32,112 nucleotides of DNA, taken from Microcoleaceae cyanobacterium MO_207.B10 (GTDB lineage Bacteria; Cyanobacteriota; Cyanobacteriia; Cyanobacteriales; Microcoleaceae). Below, one piece after another: positions 1 through 8,984 of this stretch (position 1 is its first letter; every line of letters begins with the position of its first letter). The stretch is from contig JASJEE010000070.1 of NCBI GenBank assembly GCA_030064835.1, forward strand, positions 1 to 32,112, given 5' to 3'. Below the pieces are notes generated by a model. That model made no database searches. It saw nothing but the letters and a program-made list of their open reading frames with translations, and had not been told where the DNA came from. Both the position numbers and the translations under genes were made by a program.

Positions 1-88
1 CTGGTGATCATCAAAAATCAAATCAATTATCGCCTATAAATCATCAATTATTTCCCCCTAATCCCTCTTTTCCAGACAGGTATAATGA

Positions 89-212
89 TATAGCAATCCG
101 CCCATAGGTTGTGAGCAATCAAAAAGTAAATAAAAAAACTGAAAGTATTACCTGTTCCCTGTTCCCTAAAAGCCATTAAAATTTTGTACTCGACTAAAAT
201 AGGATTGCTATA
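89..212. repeat. MITE-like element with 11-bp terminal inverted repeats
   Basis: The stretch starts with TATAGCAATCC (89-99) and ends with its exact reverse complement GGATTGCTATA (202-212), enclosing a non-coding 124-bp unit. It contains a heptamer-type run (TGTTCCC repeated). The end motif GGATTGCTAT recurs alone near 14226. No target-site duplication is evident. The rest of the 1-325 gap (213-325) is AT-rich leader for the ABC receptor gene, with no promoter I can place with confidence. Confidence 0.55.
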
Positions 213-325
213 GTCTATGAATAATAATTAATTTTTATCAAAAAACTTTAAAATTTTTCCTAAAAATAATCTGTTTTAATTAAAATAGAAATTAACTGAT
301 ATTAACATATAATTAATCAGATTAA

Positions 326-1564
326 ATGTTAAAATTTAACTCATTTTATCCCCGACGGAAATTTCTGCAACATCTGGGTTGGGCAAGCTTGGGAATACTG
401 ACAGCTTGCTCTACCCCTAGAAACAATAACACTGATAAAAGCAAACCTGTAAAAATTGGTGCAATGTACCTCCTAACTGGAGGTTTTGCTACTTACGGCG
501 AATTTGCTAGAGATGGTATTAACCTCGCTCTAGCAGAAATAAACGCTAACGGTGGTATCAATGGTCGCACTGTAGAAGTCATATTTGAACATGAAGGCGA
601 CCCGGTACAAACTTCCCGACGACTGGTATTAGAAGAAAACGTAGACTTCCTTATCGGTATTGATAGCTCTGGCAACGCCGAAGCACTCGTTCCCACTTTA
701 CCAGAATTAGGACGAGTATTAATGGTAACTCATGCTGCGACCCCCAAAATTACTGGAGAATTATGTAATCAATATATTTTTCGGTGCAGTGTCAACGGTG
801 CGCAAAATGCCACTGCTGGAGCAGATATCGCGACCAAAGCATCAAGTCTCAAATGGACAACCATCGGGCCTGACTACGCTTTCGGGCATCAAAGTTGGGA
901 ATTTTTCCAAAAAGCAGTGCAGGAAAGGAAACCAGACATTAAATTTTTAGAGAAAACCACCTTTCCTAAACTAGGCGCAGAAGACTACAATAGCTTTATC
1001 ACCACCCTTACAGACTTAAGTGCAGACGCAATTTGGTGTAGTTTGTGGGGGAACGATCTAGTCAACTTTGTCAGACAGGCAAATAAATTTAATCTGTTTG
1101 CTAAATTCCCGGTATATATGGAACTGGGAGCAGCAATGGAAGTTTTGACCGCATTGGGATCAGAAATGCCTATTGGTCAGTGGGTAGGTACCCGTTACTG
1201 GTGGCAAACCCCAGACACAGAAATTAACCGCAACTTTGTCCAAAAGTTTCGCGATCGCTACAAAACCTATCCCAGTTATAATGCCCAAAATGCTTACGTT
1301 GGTTTACATCTATTAGCAGCAGCAGCTAACGATGCTAAAACAACCAAGACCGAAGCAGTCATCCAAGCATTAGAAGGTCGCGAGTACGAAGCTCCAATGG
1401 GCAAACTCACCATCCGACCAGCAGACCATCAAGCAGTTGTGGATGTCACCTGGGGGAAAACTGCTAATAGTACAGACTATCCATTCCCCATTCTTGACCC
1501 CATTAAAATTGCCACCGGAAATTCTATCACCAGACCTGCAAATGCCACAAGTTGCCAGTTATGA
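326..1564 (+). CDS. ABC importer substrate-binding lipoprotein, LivJ/UrtA-like
   Basis: Periplasmic receptor of a branched-chain amino acid / amide (HAAT) ABC importer. The 412-residue product begins with a twin-arginine motif (RRKFLQ, residues 10-15), a short hydrophobic stretch and a lipobox LTAC with Cys28, so it is probably a Tat-exported lipoprotein. The mature part starts KIGAMYLLTGGFATYG, the typical first strand and ligand-loop region of Peripla_BP_6 receptors, and its length fits the family. Its stop overlaps the next start (ATGA at 1561-1564), so it is translationally coupled to the LivH-type permease. The ligand cannot be read from the sequence: urea, amides and hydrophobic amino acids are all used by relatives. 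Identification as a HAAT receptor is firm; the substrate is open. Confidence 0.9.
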   Translation: MLKFNSFYPRRKFLQHLGWASLGILTACSTPRNNNTDKSKPVKIGAMYLLTGGFATYGEFARDGINLALAEINANGGINGRTVEVIFEHEGDPVQTSRRLVLEENVDFLIGIDSSGNAEALVPTLPELGRVLMVTHAATPKITGELCNQYIFRCSVNGAQNATAGADIATKASSLKWTTIGPDYAFGHQSWEFFQKAVQERKPDIKFLEKTTFPKLGAEDYNSFITTLTDLSADAIWCSLWGNDLVNFVRQANKFNLFAKFPVYMELGAAMEVLTALGSEMPIGQWVGTRYWWQTPDTEINRNFVQKFRDRYKTYPSYNAQNAYVGLHLLAAAANDAKTTKTEAVIQALEGREYEAPMGKLTIRPADHQAVVDVTWGKTANSTDYPFPILDPIKIATGNSITRPANATSCQL

Positions 1565-2430
1565 CAATTTCCACTTTCATTATATTTTTCCTCAACGGTC
1601 TCACCAACGGAATGTTACTATTTCTCATCTCCGCCGGACTAACCCTAATATTCGGAGTCATGGGAATATTAAACTTTGCCCACGGTAGTTTATATATGTT
1701 GGGAGCTTATCTCACATTTTCCTTCGTCACCCACGGGTTAAACTTTTGGTTAGCTCTAATTTTCGCCCCCCTTACAGTTGCCATCATTGGCGGAATCATA
1801 GAATCTATTTTTTTACGGCGCATCTATCACGAAGATATCAGCTTTCAACTATTGCTGACATTTGCATTCGTACTTTTAATCAATGACTTAGTACGTTTAG
1901 TCTGGGGAAGCGCCCCCTTAACAACTCCCACTCCAGAGTTATTCGCGGTAACGGTGCAAATTTTTGATCGCCCCTATCCCGCATACAACCTATTAATTAT
2001 TATTCTCGCCCCATTAGTGGGAATTAATTTATGGTTATTTCTGAGCAAAACTCGCCTTGGTAAGATGATGCGAGCAGTTGCTCAAGACAAAGTTATGGCA
2101 GGAGCTTTAGGAATTAATGTACCGCAATTGTTTACTCTGGTTTTCATGTTGGGTGCTTGGTTGGGAGGTGTTGCCGGGGTATTGGTTGCTCCATTACGCA
2201 CCCTCAACCCAGCAATGGCAGATAATGTGATTATCGAAAGTTTTATTATTACTGTTATTGGTGGTTTAGGCAGTTTACCTGGTGCATTAGTAGGGGCATT
2301 ATTATTAGGATTAATTAATTCTTTTGGGATTTTAATTGCACCTAGAGCGCAGGTGGCTTTTCCATTTATTTTGATGGCAATTACATTATTATTTCGTCCT
2401 CAAGGATTATTTGGTAAAATTCAACGTTAA
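1561..2430 (+). CDS. ABC importer inner-membrane permease, LivH type
   Basis: First permease of the HAAT importer, 289 residues and almost entirely hydrophobic, with about eight membrane helices. Family marks are GLTLIFGVMGILNFAHGS near the N-terminus and the cytoplasmic coupling loop with MRAVAQDKVMAGALGIN, which contacts the ATPase. I chose the ATG at 1561 rather than the TTG at 1552 because it forms the ATGA overlap with the receptor stop and begins directly before the first hydrophobic helix. Downstream, the operon is interrupted by a 466-bp repeat-rich spacer and a broken oxidoreductase gene before the second permease, which is unusual because livH and livM are normally adjacent. The family call is firm; the substrate is unknown. 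Confidence 0.9.
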   Translation: MTISTFIIFFLNGLTNGMLLFLISAGLTLIFGVMGILNFAHGSLYMLGAYLTFSFVTHGLNFWLALIFAPLTVAIIGGIIESIFLRRIYHEDISFQLLLTFAFVLLINDLVRLVWGSAPLTTPTPELFAVTVQIFDRPYPAYNLLIIILAPLVGINLWLFLSKTRLGKMMRAVAQDKVMAGALGINVPQLFTLVFMLGAWLGGVAGVLVAPLRTLNPAMADNVIIESFIITVIGGLGSLPGALVGALLLGLINSFGILIAPRAQVAFPFILMAITLLFRPQGLFGKIQR

Positions 2431-2486
2431 TTTAACAAGCATAATATAGAAATATGATTTGAGTTGTGAAATATTTGAGACTTTTA

Positions 2487-2834
2487 GGGAATAGGGAACA
2501 GGGAACAGTGAACAGGGAACAGGGAATCAAGAAAAAATGTATTTTCCAAATATGATAAATCCTATATTCTCTAGTTTAAAGCAAAAGTTAAATTATCACA
2601 AAAGATATATTATCCCCTAAGTATTCAGCCGTCAGCTATCAGCTATGATTTACTAACTGATTATTACGTTGAAGAAGGAATTAGTCTCTAAGGAGAATTA
2701 AAACTTATGAATAAATTGGCAACCTTTAGTTAATCTTAGTAAGTCCTGTATGTTTAAAAGCTGAAGGCTGAATGCTAATATCTGAATGCTTACATTATCC
2801 CTAATTTTCCTGCTTCCTAATTCCTACTCCCTAG
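2487..2834. repeat. Cluster of heptanucleotide tandem repeats (STRR-like) in the 2431-2896 gap
   Basis: The gap between the livH-type gene and the oxidoreductase has no convincing gene but holds four different arrays that all have a 7-bp period: GGGAACA-type, six units at 2487-2528; CAGCTAT-type, three units at 2626-2646; CTGAATG-type, four units at 2761-2788; TTCCTAN-type, three units at 2814-2834. Units are unrelated between arrays. Short tandemly repeated repetitive (STRR) heptamers are a known feature of cyanobacterial genomes; having four types in one spacer is notable. The element separates two halves of what should be one operon. Confidence 0.7.
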
Positions 2835-2896
2835 TCTCAAGAAAATATAGCAAGTATTAAGGTGTTTCATATTAATATTAAGAGGATAAAAAATCA

Positions 2897-4096
2897 ATGA
2901 TTAAGAATCAAAAAGTAGATATTGTAGTAATTTGTGGTGGTATGGCGGGAACTGCGACGACTTATTATTTGAGTCAAAATTATAATTTAAAAATTGCCTT
3001 GCTGGAACCTGATCAAGTGGGTAATAATAATAGTAGTTCCTGCGGTGCAGAACGAATGTATCGGCGGATGTATTCTAATGAATATTTATCAGATTTACAA
3101 GAAAAAAGTATTCAAGAATGGCGCAAAATAGAAAGTAAACATCAATTTCAGTTACTCCGGGAAAATGGTTTATTATTCTATGGATAATTTGGGGACGACG
3201 AAATTGTAGAAGGGAGTATTCCAGGGGCAAAACGAGTTATGTTGAAAAAAAATATTCCCTTTGAGGAATTAAACGCAAATGCTATGGAAAAACGCTGGCC
3301 GATGCGTCCCAAATCAGATTTTATTGGATTATTTGAAACTACTGCCGGAATGGTATTTGCTGACCAGGCTTTACAAGTTTTTAAAACTGCTGCTCAACAA
3401 CAAAATGTGGATGTTTATCAAGATGTAGGAGTAGATTTATTAGAGGTGGCTGAGTCTGGAAAAATTATTGTTAAAACTAAGAATGAAATTTGCTTCGAGG
3501 CAGATAAATTAGTTTTAGCTGTCGGAGGTTGGAATAATAATTTATTAGATCACTTTGATCAACATCTAGACTTGGAAATTTGGAGTATGTTATGGGGATA
3601 TTATCGAGTGGCAAAACAATATAGAGAGAATTATCCTCAATGGTTTTGTTTTCAACAAGAAAATCTAGAAACTGGAGATGGAGGCTTATATTATGGTTTT
3701 CCTTGCCATGATTTAGATAGTAGTTTAATTCAGGTCGGAATTGATTGGTGTCCGCCAAAATATATGACTACAAATATGGAGATTTTTCACCGAGAACCTG
3801 TGCCGGAATTAGTTAAACTATTGAATAATTTTTTACAGTCTGCTTGGGTAGGAATAGAGGAAAATGCTTCATTACATTGTTGTCCGTTTACAATGACAAA
3901 AGATAATTTATTTGTTTTGGAGAAATTGCCGAATTTATCAATTTTTTTTATCTTTACTGGTGCTTCAAGTCAAGCTTTTAAGTTTGCTACAATGATTGGT
4001 AAATTATTAAGTGAATTGGTTTTAGATAAAAGTCTTGATTTTGATATTTTACCTTTAAGCATTAGTTGGCAAGCAGTTGGTTGGAAAAAAAATTAG
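2897..4096 (+). pseudogene. Sarcosine/N-methyl-amino-acid oxidase-like flavoprotein, interrupted by an in-frame stop
   Basis: A single FAD-dependent amine oxidase (DAO superfamily, MSOX/MTOX branch) of about 399 codons, preceded by a fair ribosome site (AGAGGA). Codon 97 (3185-3187) is TAA; reading the same frame through it continues the protein without a shift, and the next ATG is at 3239. The FAD motif reads VICGGMAG: the first Gly of GxGxxG is replaced by Cys (TGT, one base from GGT). Further on, HCCPFTMT retains the Cys (about residue 329) that carries covalent flavin in monomeric sarcosine oxidase, followed by a GASSQAFKF stretch matching the GFSGHGFKF region of that family. Relatives remove methylated amines or amino acids. 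Its place inside an amino-acid importer operon suggests it acted on the imported substrate. The stop plus a damaged FAD motif favour a young pseudogene; readthrough or two separate chains are less likely. Confidence 0.8.
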
Positions 4097-4248
4097 GTTC
4101 CTCGATGTAATTACAGCAGTTTCTAATTTTATCAAGTACATACAGCCGATTCCATCTTAATAAGGTATATCCATAGGGTATGCCCGCACTAAAAGTATTT
4201 GCTATTTAATAGCAGTAGTTATTAATTAATACATAAATATCGAAAAAT

Positions 4249-5289
4249 ATGAGCGATAAATTAAAACTAATCCCACCATTATTGACACTAATATTCCTCC
4301 TATTACTACCATTATTTACATCACCATTTAACCTGATTTTACTAACAGAAATATTATTAATGGCTCTATTTTCTCTCAGTTTTAATCTGCTATTTGGTTA
4401 CGGTGGATTATTAAGTTTTGGTCATGCTGGCTACTTCGCCACTGGAGCTTATGTTTCTGCATATCTAATCAAAGCATCCATACCCATAATTTTAGCCATA
4501 CCTATTGCAGTTATTACCGCATTTTTAGTCGCCATAATTATCGGTTATTTTAGCGTGCGAGTAGATAAAATTTACTTTGCTATGTTAACCCTCGCCTTCG
4601 GTATGATGATTTATACAATCCTCTTTCAATGGCGAGAAGTCACAGGAGGTAGTGACGGTATTACCGGAGTCATCGCAAAAGACTTAGGTATTCCCGGTTT
4701 ACCCATAAAAATATTAGGATTTACTAATTACTATTACGTTACCCTAATTATAGTAGCGATCGCCACATATATCCTTTGGCGCATCATCCGTAGTCCCTTT
4801 GGCGAAATTTTACAAGCTAGTCGAGAAAACCCAATACGCTTACAGTTTGTGGGAATAGATGTTCGTCATTTGCGATGGATAGCATTTGCTATTGCAGGGG
4901 GTATGGCAGGATTAGCAGGGGCTTTGTGGTCTCCATTTCAACGAGTAGCAAATCCTGAAATTGCCCATTGGAGCTTTAGTGCAATTCCTGTCTTGATGAC
5001 AATATTAGGTGGTGCTTCCCGATTTGCAGGCCCAATAGTGGGAGCCACAGTTTTCCTATTATTGGAACATTGGGTGCAGTCATATCAAGCAAATATTTGG
5101 CAGTGGTTAGCAACCTTGCCGATATTTTCCCCACAACTCGCTCAACAGCAAATAGATTTATGGAATTTATTACTGGGTTTACTATTGATACCTCTGATTT
5201 TAGGGTTTCGAGGAGGTTTATTTATTTATCTAGAAAAATTTGCCAAAATTATACCATTTATGAATAATTTCCATAAAAATAATGCTTGA
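4249..5289 (+). CDS. ABC importer inner-membrane permease, LivM type
   Basis: Second permease of the HAAT importer, 346 residues with many hydrophobic helices. Family marks are FNLLFGYGGLLSFGHAGYF after the first helices and the coupling loop ASRENPIRLQFVGIDVRHLR. Its end overlaps the ATPase gene by 8 bp (5282-5289), so the two are translationally coupled. It pairs with the LivH-type gene at 1561-2430 to form the membrane channel. The 152-bp spacer upstream (4097-4248) contains no recognisable gene. The C-terminal tail of charged and Asn-rich residues is cytoplasmic. The family call is firm. Confidence 0.9.
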   Translation: MSDKLKLIPPLLTLIFLLLLPLFTSPFNLILLTEILLMALFSLSFNLLFGYGGLLSFGHAGYFATGAYVSAYLIKASIPIILAIPIAVITAFLVAIIIGYFSVRVDKIYFAMLTLAFGMMIYTILFQWREVTGGSDGITGVIAKDLGIPGLPIKILGFTNYYYVTLIIVAIATYILWRIIRSPFGEILQASRENPIRLQFVGIDVRHLRWIAFAIAGGMAGLAGALWSPFQRVANPEIAHWSFSAIPVLMTILGGASRFAGPIVGATVFLLLEHWVQSYQANIWQWLATLPIFSPQLAQQQIDLWNLLLGLLLIPLILGFRGGLFIYLEKFAKIIPFMNNFHKNNA

Positions 5290-6019
5290 AGTTACAAACT
5301 TAGTCAAAGATTTTAGCAGTCTCCGCGCTGTCAATAATGTCAGTTTCAATTTGTCTCGTCAAACTATTACTGCCTTCATCGGACCGAATGGCGCTGGCAA
5401 AACTACTCTATATCATCTCATCAGTGGCGAATTGCAACCGACTTCCGGTAGCGTTAAACTTAATGGCAAAGAATTAGTCTGTTTACCTCCCCAGAAAATT
5501 GTCAAAGCAGGAATTGGACGCAGTTTTCAAATTACCAGTGTGTTTCCTTCATTGACTGTAGACCAAAATATTAGGGCGGCAGTTATTGCTCATCGCGGTA
5601 AACAATTTAATTTCTGGCAGAATTTACAGACAGATGTTTCTCTAAATCAAAATGTAACTGAGATTATGAGTTTAGTCGGAATCGAACATTTAGCAAAAAT
5701 TCCTGTACAAAATCTCAGTCATGGCGATCGCTCTTTGGTAGAAATTGGCATTGTTTTGGCGGTGAAACCTCTCTTAATTTTATTAGATGAACCCACCGCT
5801 GGAATGAGTCGCCCAGAAACAAATCGAATTGTGGAATTAATTCATTATTTACATCAAGAACTGGGTTGTACTTTTCTAATAACTGAGCATGATATGGAAG
5901 TGGTTTTTGATTTGGCAGAATCAATTATTGTTTTGCATCAAGGTAGTATTTTGGCTGTTGGTAATTCTGAAGAAATTAAAAATCATCCTGATGTTCGTCG
6001 AGCTTATTTAGGTGTGTGA
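5282..6019 (+). CDS. ABC importer ATP-binding protein, LivG type
   Basis: ATPase that drives the HAAT importer, 245 residues. Walker A is GPNGAGKTT (34-42), the Q-loop Gln is at 83, the signature reads LSHGD (145-149), Walker B LLILLDE ends at Glu170, and the switch His is at 203 (TEHDMEVVF). The DEPTAGM sequence and the C-terminal VGNSEEIKNHPDVRRAYLG tail are typical of LivG/UrtD rather than LivF/UrtE. It is the last gene of the cluster: no LivF partner follows, and the next gene is narB on the other strand. Either a LivF encoded elsewhere completes the transporter, LivG forms a homodimer, or the system is damaged. The catalytic residues all look intact. Confidence 0.92.
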   Translation: MLEVTNLVKDFSSLRAVNNVSFNLSRQTITAFIGPNGAGKTTLYHLISGELQPTSGSVKLNGKELVCLPPQKIVKAGIGRSFQITSVFPSLTVDQNIRAAVIAHRGKQFNFWQNLQTDVSLNQNVTEIMSLVGIEHLAKIPVQNLSHGDRSLVEIGIVLAVKPLLILLDEPTAGMSRPETNRIVELIHYLHQELGCTFLITEHDMEVVFDLAESIIVLHQGSILAVGNSEEIKNHPDVRRAYLGV

Positions 6020-6034
6020 TATCAAGTTTCTTAT

Positions 6035-6055
6035 AGGTTTTAGGTGGTAGGTTTT
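6035..6055. repeat. Heptamer array AGGTTTT/AGGTGGT
   Basis: Three 7-bp units (AGGTTTT, AGGTGGT, AGGTTTT) 15 bp after the LivG stop. The reverse complement is the ACCTAAA/ACCTACC family found at 17753, 20555 and 21925, so this is a dispersed cyanobacterial STRR type. Confidence 0.6.
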
Positions 6056-6068
6056 ATACCAAATTGAT

Positions 6069-6223
6069 AAATGTTTGCTACAAATCTTATCAATCTTGGG
6101 TGTAGGGTATGGGGTTTTGGGTGTGGTTAAATCATAGAAAAAAAAAAGAAAAAAGCTGGTTATAAAAGGGATAAAGTGGAAAAAATTGATTAATTAGTTA
6201 ATAGTTGAAGTTTTCTCAAGCAT
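6069..6223 (+). repeat. Dispersed ~150-bp repeat, copy 1 (inverted relative to copy 2 at 20332-20474)
   Basis: This non-coding block downstream of the LivG gene matches the reverse complement of 20332-20474 along almost its whole length. Anchors shared by both include the ends (TGTTTGCTACAAATCTTATC; TTGAAGTTTTCTCAAGCAT), a GGGTGTAGGGT-type stretch and ATAAAAGGGATAAAGTGGA. Flanks differ on both sides, so the copies behave as a discrete element. No open reading frame is inside. It lies where a livF gene would be expected. Confidence 0.75.
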
Positions 6224-6312
6224 CACATTCTTTTTGGAAATTGGTATTAGGTATTACAGCAAATTTTAAGTAAATCAAATAGAGATATTAATTTTCAAAT
6301 CAGTAGACTACA

Positions 6313-6340
6313 GTAGGGAAGTTGGATGCAACTTCCCTAC
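6313..6340. repeat. Palindrome GTAGGGAAGTTG/CAACTTCCCTAC downstream of narB
   Basis: A perfect 12-bp stem (6313-6324 with 6329-6340) and a 4-nt loop, about 30 bp beyond the narB stop. A sister palindrome with a different core follows nrtP (8908-8933). Position suggests 3'-end protection or termination, but there is no U-run, so it is not a classical intrinsic terminator. A dispersed repeat that settled behind genes is equally possible. Confidence 0.6.
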
Positions 6341-6370
6341 AAGGTTTTATATCATCTCCGGATAATTCTG

Positions 6371-8554
6371 CTACTGTCTAACGTAGGCAGATTCCTCTAA
6401 ATATTCGTCCTCAGTAAGTTCAAATTTAATCGGTTGCAACTGCACAGCACAAGCTTTCAACTCTGGCTCTCCAGACTCAGGACAAGCTTGAGGATGAGTT
6501 AAAGCGTTTGCCTCGGCTTGATTTGCCCAAAGTGCCCCCCAGTGCATCGGTACAAATACAGCTCCCGGAGTAATAGCTTTAGTAATTTTTGCCGGAAATC
6601 TCGCTAAACCTCGTCGCGATCGCACTTCCACCCAATCATTTTCCTCAATACCTAATTTTTTAGCATCTTTAGGATTAATTTCTATATATGGCATTGGGTG
6701 CATTTTGCGAATTTTCTCAATCCGGCCCGTGCGAGTTTGAGTATGCCAATGACCATATAAGCGCCCCGTTGTCAAGACATAAGGATAGTCAAAATTTGGT
6801 GGCTCTGCCAAACCTTGAGAATAATACACACCAAACCGCGCCCTCCCATCAGGAGTCTTAAATCGGAAATCGCTATACAGCCGTGGTTGAGATATCCCGG
6901 TGCTGTCAGGACAAGGCCATTGTATCGGGCCTTGTTGCCTTAGTTTATCGTAGGTAATTTCTGTTTGGTCGCATAAGCGATCGCGTGTGAACTCTAGAAA
7001 CTCAGCCCTCACCGCCTCCGAGTCAGCAAAATCAAACTGATTAGCAAATCCTAAACGGCGACCAACCTCGGCAAAAATTTCCCAGTCTGGTTTAGCTTCT
7101 CCCAGAGGCTCCCGGAATGCCGGGCACAATGTCACCACCCGCTCCGAGTTAGTCATCGTGCCTGTTTTTTCTCCCCACTGAGCAGCAGGTAACAACAGAT
7201 GAGCATATTCAGCAGTTTCTGTAGGATAATAAGCATCCTGATAAACAGTAAAAGGCGATCGCAACAAAGCAGCCTTAGTTCTTTCTATATCAGGCATACT
7301 CACCGCCGGATTAGTCGCAGCAATCCACAAACAACCTATTTCCCGGCGTTCCAAAGCCATAATCATTTCCCAGGCACTACGACCGGGAGTAGCAGAAATT
7401 TGCCCTGGAGTCAACCCCCATAACTCCTCGACCTCAGCCCGATGTTGGGGATTTTTCACCACCCGATAACCAGGCAAAAAATGAGCCAGTCCGCCTGCTT
7501 CTCTCCCCCCCATAGCATTCGGCTGACCAGTCAAAGAAAACGGACCCGCTCCCGGTTTACCAATATTACCAGTCATTAAATGGAGATTAATTAGAGTACG
7601 GACTTTTGCCGTACCCTCTGCCGACTGATTCATTCCCATCGACCATAAAGACAAAACTTGCTTTGACTTACCCCAATAACGGGCGGCTGTTTCCAACTCA
7701 TCCAAGCGAATACCACAATGACGAGCCACAAGTTCGGGTGGGTAGTGATGAATTACATCTGTGTATTCAGGAAAACCTGTCGTACACTCGTCAATGAACA
7801 TGGCATCAATCATACCCCAACGCATCAGCAGATGAGCAATACCATTAAGTAGGTCTATATCTGTACCCGGTCTAATTGCCAAATGTAAATCTGCTGCTTC
7901 CGCCGTTTGAGTCCGACGGGGGTCTACCACAATCATTTTTACCTTCTTATTTTTTTTGTGGTGTGCCCGCAGACGGTTAAAAGCGATGGGGTGACATTCG
8001 GCTGCATTCGTACCGATTAAAAAAGCACAGTCTGTTTCTTCTAGATCGTCGTAACAACAGGGCGGGCCGTCGGAACCAAAACTTTGAATATACCCGGAGA
8101 CTGCTGAAGACATACACAGACGAGAGTTGGAATCAAAATTATTAGTTCCCAGACATCCTTTCAGCAACTTTTGAGCTATGTAATAATCTTCCGTTTGGAA
8201 CTGACCAGAACCATACATACAAATGGCATCCGAGCCTTGGGTAAAACGTACAGTTTGAATTCGGTTAACAATGCGATTAAAAGCTTGCTCCCAAGTGACG
8301 CGGCGGAAAGGTTCGTCGAGAGTATCGCGCATCATGGGATATTTGAGGCGACTTTTATCCAATGCTTCGCTGACCGTGGCACCTTTGACACAAACTTTGC
8401 CTTGACTGGAGGGATGTGAGCGATCGCCCCGCACTTGCCAAATAGGATTACCTTTGCTATCTCTATTTGTGGCTTTTCCTGGCATTGCTGGCGGTAATAC
8501 TTCTAAACCGCAGCCAACTCCACAATAAGGACAAAGAGTTTTTGTAGGTTCCAT
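6371..8554 (-). CDS. narB: Ferredoxin-dependent assimilatory nitrate reductase
   Basis: Reduces nitrate to nitrite in the cytoplasm using reduced ferredoxin; contains one 4Fe-4S cluster and Mo-bis-MGD. The product is 727 residues, the usual size for cyanobacterial NarB. The N-terminal cluster ligands are Cys8, Cys11, Cys15 ([13 protein letters not shown]) and Cys55 (CVKGA). The likely molybdenum ligand is Cys147 in [12 protein letters not shown]. Further marks are the [13 protein letters not shown] segment, [16 protein letters not shown], and the C-terminal molydop-binding domain beginning around [19 protein letters not shown]. It lacks the extra C-terminal iron-sulfur domain of NasA-type enzymes. 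It lies downstream of nrtP in the same direction, separated by a 430-bp AT-rich gap with a palindrome, so it may have its own promoter. I found no NtcA box in that gap. Identification is firm. Confidence 0.97.
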   Translation of the reverse strand: MEPTKTLCPYCGVGCGLEVLPPAMPGKATNRDSKGNPIWQVRGDRSHPSSQGKVCVKGATVSEALDKSRLKYPMMRDTLDEPFRRVTWEQAFNRIVNRIQTVRFTQGSDAICMYGSGQFQTEDYYIAQKLLKGCLGTNNFDSNSRLCMSSAVSGYIQSFGSDGPPCCYDDLEETDCAFLIGTNAAECHPIAFNRLRAHHKKNKKVKMIVVDPRRTQTAEAADLHLAIRPGTDIDLLNGIAHLLMRWGMIDAMFIDECTTGFPEYTDVIHHYPPELVARHCGIRLDELETAARYWGKSKQVLSLWSMGMNQSAEGTAKVRTLINLHLMTGNIGKPGAGPFSLTGQPNAMGGREAGGLAHFLPGYRVVKNPQHRAEVEELWGLTPGQISATPGRSAWEMIMALERREIGCLWIAATNPAVSMPDIERTKAALLRSPFTVYQDAYYPTETAEYAHLLLPAAQWGEKTGTMTNSERVVTLCPAFREPLGEAKPDWEIFAEVGRRLGFANQFDFADSEAVRAEFLEFTRDRLCDQTEITYDKLRQQGPIQWPCPDSTGISQPRLYSDFRFKTPDGRARFGVYYSQGLAEPPNFDYPYVLTTGRLYGHWHTQTRTGRIEKIRKMHPMPYIEINPKDAKKLGIEENDWVEVRSRRGLARFPAKITKAITPGAVFVPMHWGALWANQAEANALTHPQACPESGEPELKACAVQLQPIKFELTEDEYLEESAYVRQ

Positions 8555-8984
8555 AGTTTACTTATAAATTTTTCTACTTCACAAACGGACAAATTAAATC
8601 AAACCTAATATCGAGATTGAATTTAGATGCTAATAAGTTAGTTAGATATTCTCACAGCAGTTTTTTCTACTGTAGAATTGTCCCTGATTTTCTTTTATTT
8701 TTGATAATACAATCTACTTAAATAATTAATATTTAAGCTTTTTTGAACTTTTAAATTTCGTTTATTATTTAAACATTTTTCAATAAATATCTGTTAAATT
8801 AGATACGGTTTAAATATTTCTTAAAAGGGTAGATTTTGTGAATAAATTTTAGTCAAAACTAGAATTTATGGACTCAACCCACCCGGAAAGATTTATTACA
8901 GCGGTAGTAGGGACGTTGCATGCAACGTCCCTATAGGGTTTTGTTCATGGCGATGTGGTTCATCAATTTGAAAACCGCTGTGAT
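8555..8984. other. Spacer narB-nrtP: AT-rich, one perfect palindrome
   Basis: No gene visible on either strand. The narB-proximal part is AT-rich and could carry the narB promoter, but I see no GTA-N8-TAC box. Its only strong structure is the palindrome at 8908-8933, close to the nrtP stop. Confidence 0.6.
8908..8933. repeat. 26-bp perfect palindrome downstream of nrtP
   Basis: TAGGGACGTTGCA followed immediately by its reverse complement, centred at 8920/8921, about 50 bp after the nrtP stop. It keeps the TAGGGA...TCCCTA outer arms of the 6313-6340 palindrome but has a different inner arm, with both arms changed together. It may end or stabilise the nrtP transcript. Confidence 0.65.

Noticed and set aside
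2487-2834. CRISPR array
   Set aside because: The repeats are 7 bp tandem units without spacers; no 25-40 bp direct repeats with unique spacers and no cas genes occur in the window.
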